This document shows positions 62,450 through 64,000 of a DNA stretch of 64,000 bases, piece by piece. The notes under the pieces are model-generated. The model saw only the letters and a program-made list of their open reading frames with translations. It ran no database searches and was not told the origin of the DNA. The DNA is from JBDHHQ01 sp039586035 (lineage in GTDB: Bacteria > Gemmatimonadota > Gemmatimonadetes > Longimicrobiales > Gaopeijiaceae). The stretch's first letter is position 1. Every line of letters starts with the position of its first letter. Location: contig JBDHLD010000003.1 of NCBI GenBank assembly GCA_039586035.1, forward strand, positions 88,319 through 152,318, given 5' to 3'. The position numbers were made by a program, and so were the translations under genes.

Positions 62450-63451
62450 GTGTGGGCCGAGAGGAGTCGTCGTTCTCTCTTCGCCATCGCGAGCTGGATC
62501 GCGGTGTGCTTGGCGACGCCCGGTCCCGCGCTGGGCCAGCGCCTGGATCCTGCCCGGTCGTTCTCCTGGGATCTCAACAGCTCGCTCCTGTGGATCGACG
62601 CCGGTCTGGCGGGGGTCTACGACACCAACGTGGATCACGACGAAACGGACCTGGAGAGCGTGGGCGCCCGGGGCGGCCTCCGCTTCCGGCTCAAGACGAG
62701 TGCCCGGAAGCCGCTGCTGCGCTTCGAGTACGAAATGGACCTCCGCTGGTTCGACGCCACGGACCGTTGGAACCGACAGACGCACCACCTGGAGTCCGTG
62801 ATGAAGAAGGAGGTCGGGCCCGTCGGCTTCGAGGCCTCGGGAGGCGCGTATTTCCGAGCCGCCACCGAGGATCGTGAGCTCGGGAACGTCTATGTGGCCC
62901 AGCCGAGAATCAGCTTCGAGGGTGGGCCCGTGGAGCTTCGCCTGGACGGCCGGTACTGGACCAAACGGTTCGACGAGGAAGCCGCGCGCGACGAGTGGAT
63001 CGTAGGCGGGGGCGGTGATATCGGGTGGGCCCTCGGCTCCGCAGCGACGTGGCGCGTGGGGTATCGCTACGAGGAGAGCGACTCGGAGAAGCCCTCTCGC
63101 CGGTATGAGCGCCGCATCTACTCCACGGAGCTCGTGGCCAAGCTCGGACGCCGGACGCGGGCGACGTTGGAGGTCCGAAGAAGTGAACGCTTCTTTCCCG
63201 AGCGAACGGTCGAGATCGGAGAGGAAGAGCTGCCGACCCGGGACACCCGGTGGATTCCCGAAGCATACTTCCGACACCGGTTTCCGCGTGGAGAAGAGGT
63301 CATCTTCGAGTACCAGTACCAGGCTCGGGACTCGAACGACCTGGAGCGGGTGTTCGACGGCCACCGCGTCAGCCTGGGCTTTCGCTTCCCGTTCTTCGGC
63401 CCGTGGGCCAAGCCTATCGGAGGGACGAAGTCGGTCGAACCGCAGGGGTAG
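62450..63451 (+). CDS. Outer-membrane beta-barrel protein
   Basis: A 333-residue exported protein with a signal peptide (about 1-29, cut after PALG). The mature part consists of alternating strands with aromatic ends (GLAGVYDTNVDHDETDLESV, LLRFEYEMDLRWFDAT, GFEASGGAYFRAATEDRE, LRLDGRYWTKRFDEE, RVGYRYEESDSEK, EVIFEYQYQARDSNDLERV, HRVSLGFRFPFFGP). Such barrels at the ends of polysaccharide operons often form the outer-membrane channel or attach the polymer. It starts at GTG four bases after the methyltransferase, so it belongs to the cluster. No named family is certain. Confidence 0.8.
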   Translation: MWAERSRRSLFAIASWIAVCLATPGPALGQRLDPARSFSWDLNSSLLWIDAGLAGVYDTNVDHDETDLESVGARGGLRFRLKTSARKPLLRFEYEMDLRWFDATDRWNRQTHHLESVMKKEVGPVGFEASGGAYFRAATEDRELGNVYVAQPRISFEGGPVELRLDGRYWTKRFDEEAARDEWIVGGGGDIGWALGSAATWRVGYRYEESDSEKPSRRYERRIYSTELVAKLGRRTRATLEVRRSERFFPERTVEIGEEELPTRDTRWIPEAYFRHRFPRGEEVIFEYQYQARDSNDLERVFDGHRVSLGFRFPFFGPWAKPIGGTKSVEPQG

Positions 63452-63753
63452 GCCTTCCCTGGCTCTGGGTGGTCCCCGTCCCCGAGAACGGCGCCGGTCC
63501 GGACCTGCGAACCACTCCACACCTCCCCTTCCGTTGCCAGCTACGTCTGTCTCCTCCGCTCCTCGGCGTTGTTCCCCCACGGCCGCCGTACCACAACCGC
63601 TAGCCCGCGCAGGCGGTGGCTCCGGCCTCCGCCACCGTCTTCCCGTTCCCCACTTTGCACGTCCTGGACGCGAGTAGGGGCGGTCGGCTACTGCCGACCG
63701 CCCCTGGGGGGTTGGGCCGTTGAGTACCGGCCCGAGTGGCGGATCGTGCCCGC
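63452..63753. other. Convergent intergenic region
   Basis: 302 bases between the barrel gene and a convergent regulator, containing a strong hairpin at 63676-63705 and otherwise GC-rich sequence without a credible reading frame. Confidence 0.55.
63676..63705. terminator. Convergent hairpin terminator
   Basis: A perfect 13-bp stem, AGGGGCGGTCGGC with GCCGACCGCCCCT around the loop TACT. It lies between two converging genes. No T-run follows on either strand, so termination would rely on the stem or Rho. Confidence 0.55.
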
Positions 63754-64000
63754 CTAAGCGGTGTCGCTGAGTGCCATGAGGCCTTCGAGTCCGTGGCTCA
63801 TGATCTTGCGCAGGAGGTCGGCGGGCGAGATCTGGAGGACGCGGGCGGCCTCGCTGGTGTCGCCCTTGGCGCGCAGCATGGCGTGTCGGATGACCTCGGC
63901 CTCGATGTCCTTGAGCGAGCGCCCTTCGGCCGGGATCGGGATCTCGGCGGCCGGCGGCATGGCGTCGACGAGCGGGTAGCTCTTGCGCGTGCTGATGTTG
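63754..64000 (-). CDS. Regulator with Fis-type HTH, N-terminus beyond the window
   Basis: The last 82 residues of a gene that continues past the right edge. They read NISTRKSYPLVDAM, then LKDIEAEVIRHAMLRAKGD, TSEAARVLQISPADLLRKI, the Fis-like helix-turn-helix found at the C-terminus of NtrC-type sigma-54 activators. The frame has no stop up to the edge. Either a sigma-54 activator or a simpler Fis-domain protein fits; the AAA+ part would have to be seen to decide. Confidence 0.75.
   Translation of the reverse strand, partial: NISTRKSYPLVDAMPPAAEIPIPAEGRSLKDIEAEVIRHAMLRAKGDTSEAARVLQISPADLLRKIMSHGLEGLMALSDTA

Overview
The window comes from a GC-rich diderm bacterium. Outer-membrane beta-barrels, lipoproteins, HxDxxxxN kinases and many glycosyltransferases are encoded, together with a full-length serine/threonine kinase fused to a TolB/PD40 propeller and several secreted proteins built from bacterial Ig-like (Big_2) domains. 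That combination is typical of Gemmatimonadota. The phylum is an inference from gene style; no rRNA is present to prove it.

Layout. (1) 1-5245: glycan/lipid genes. A GT4 glycosyltransferase (cut by the window edge) faces a tightly overlapped plus-strand run: flippase-like LPG_synthase_TM protein, polyprenol-phosphate mannosyltransferase-like GT2, zinc-ribbon protein, PlsC acyltransferase and a methyltransferase. (2) 5246-5676: a convergent gap holding a near-consensus XerC/XerD dif site, suggesting that the chromosome terminus lies here, followed by a strong terminator. (3) 5677-22551: mixed genes: YfgM-like TPR protein, MFS and Crp/Fnr regulator, gamma-glutamyltransferase, DUF423 protein, sirtuin, a large Ig-domain metallopeptidase lipoprotein, a PLP dehydratase with an LVIVD propeller and an esterase, a CPA1-type antiporter with a CTG start, and a small outer-membrane protein. 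(4) 22699-30317: a five-gene minus-strand operon (response regulator with a degenerate GGDEF-like half, membrane HEAT protein, processive GT2 synthase, TPR plus glycoside-hydrolase-like protein, TPR plus YaiO-like barrel). It looks like a synthase-dependent exopolysaccharide machine. (5) 30582-40171: DUF481 barrel, alanine/sodium symporter, amidohydrolase, tRNA-Arg(CCT), receptor kinase, TadG-like protein. (6) 40311-47321: a compact housekeeping operon (PDZ-radical SAM/DUF512, der, plsY, gpsA, merR-type regulator, surE, pcm, VTT membrane protein, 46-residue membrane peptide). (7) 47550-51767: M23 lipoprotein, TPR lipoprotein, GT39 membrane glycosyltransferase. (8) 52218-63451: an eight-gene plus-strand surface-glycan cluster with two tandem COG4671-type glycosyltransferases, two GT4 enzymes, an MsbA-like ABC exporter, a giant APH-fold kinase with a dead second copy, a methyltransferase with a decayed internal duplicate, and an outer-membrane barrel. 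(9) The right edge holds the C-terminal Fis-type helix-turn-helix of a truncated regulator.

The two polysaccharide systems (regions 4 and 8) and the putative dif site are the most interesting parts. The exopolysaccharide operon combines the three functions known from Pga- and Nfr-type systems (synthase, periplasmic glycan enzyme, TPR-barrel exporter) with a HEAT protein and a two-part regulator. The second cluster pairs an ABC exporter with sugar transfer, phosphorylation and methylation.
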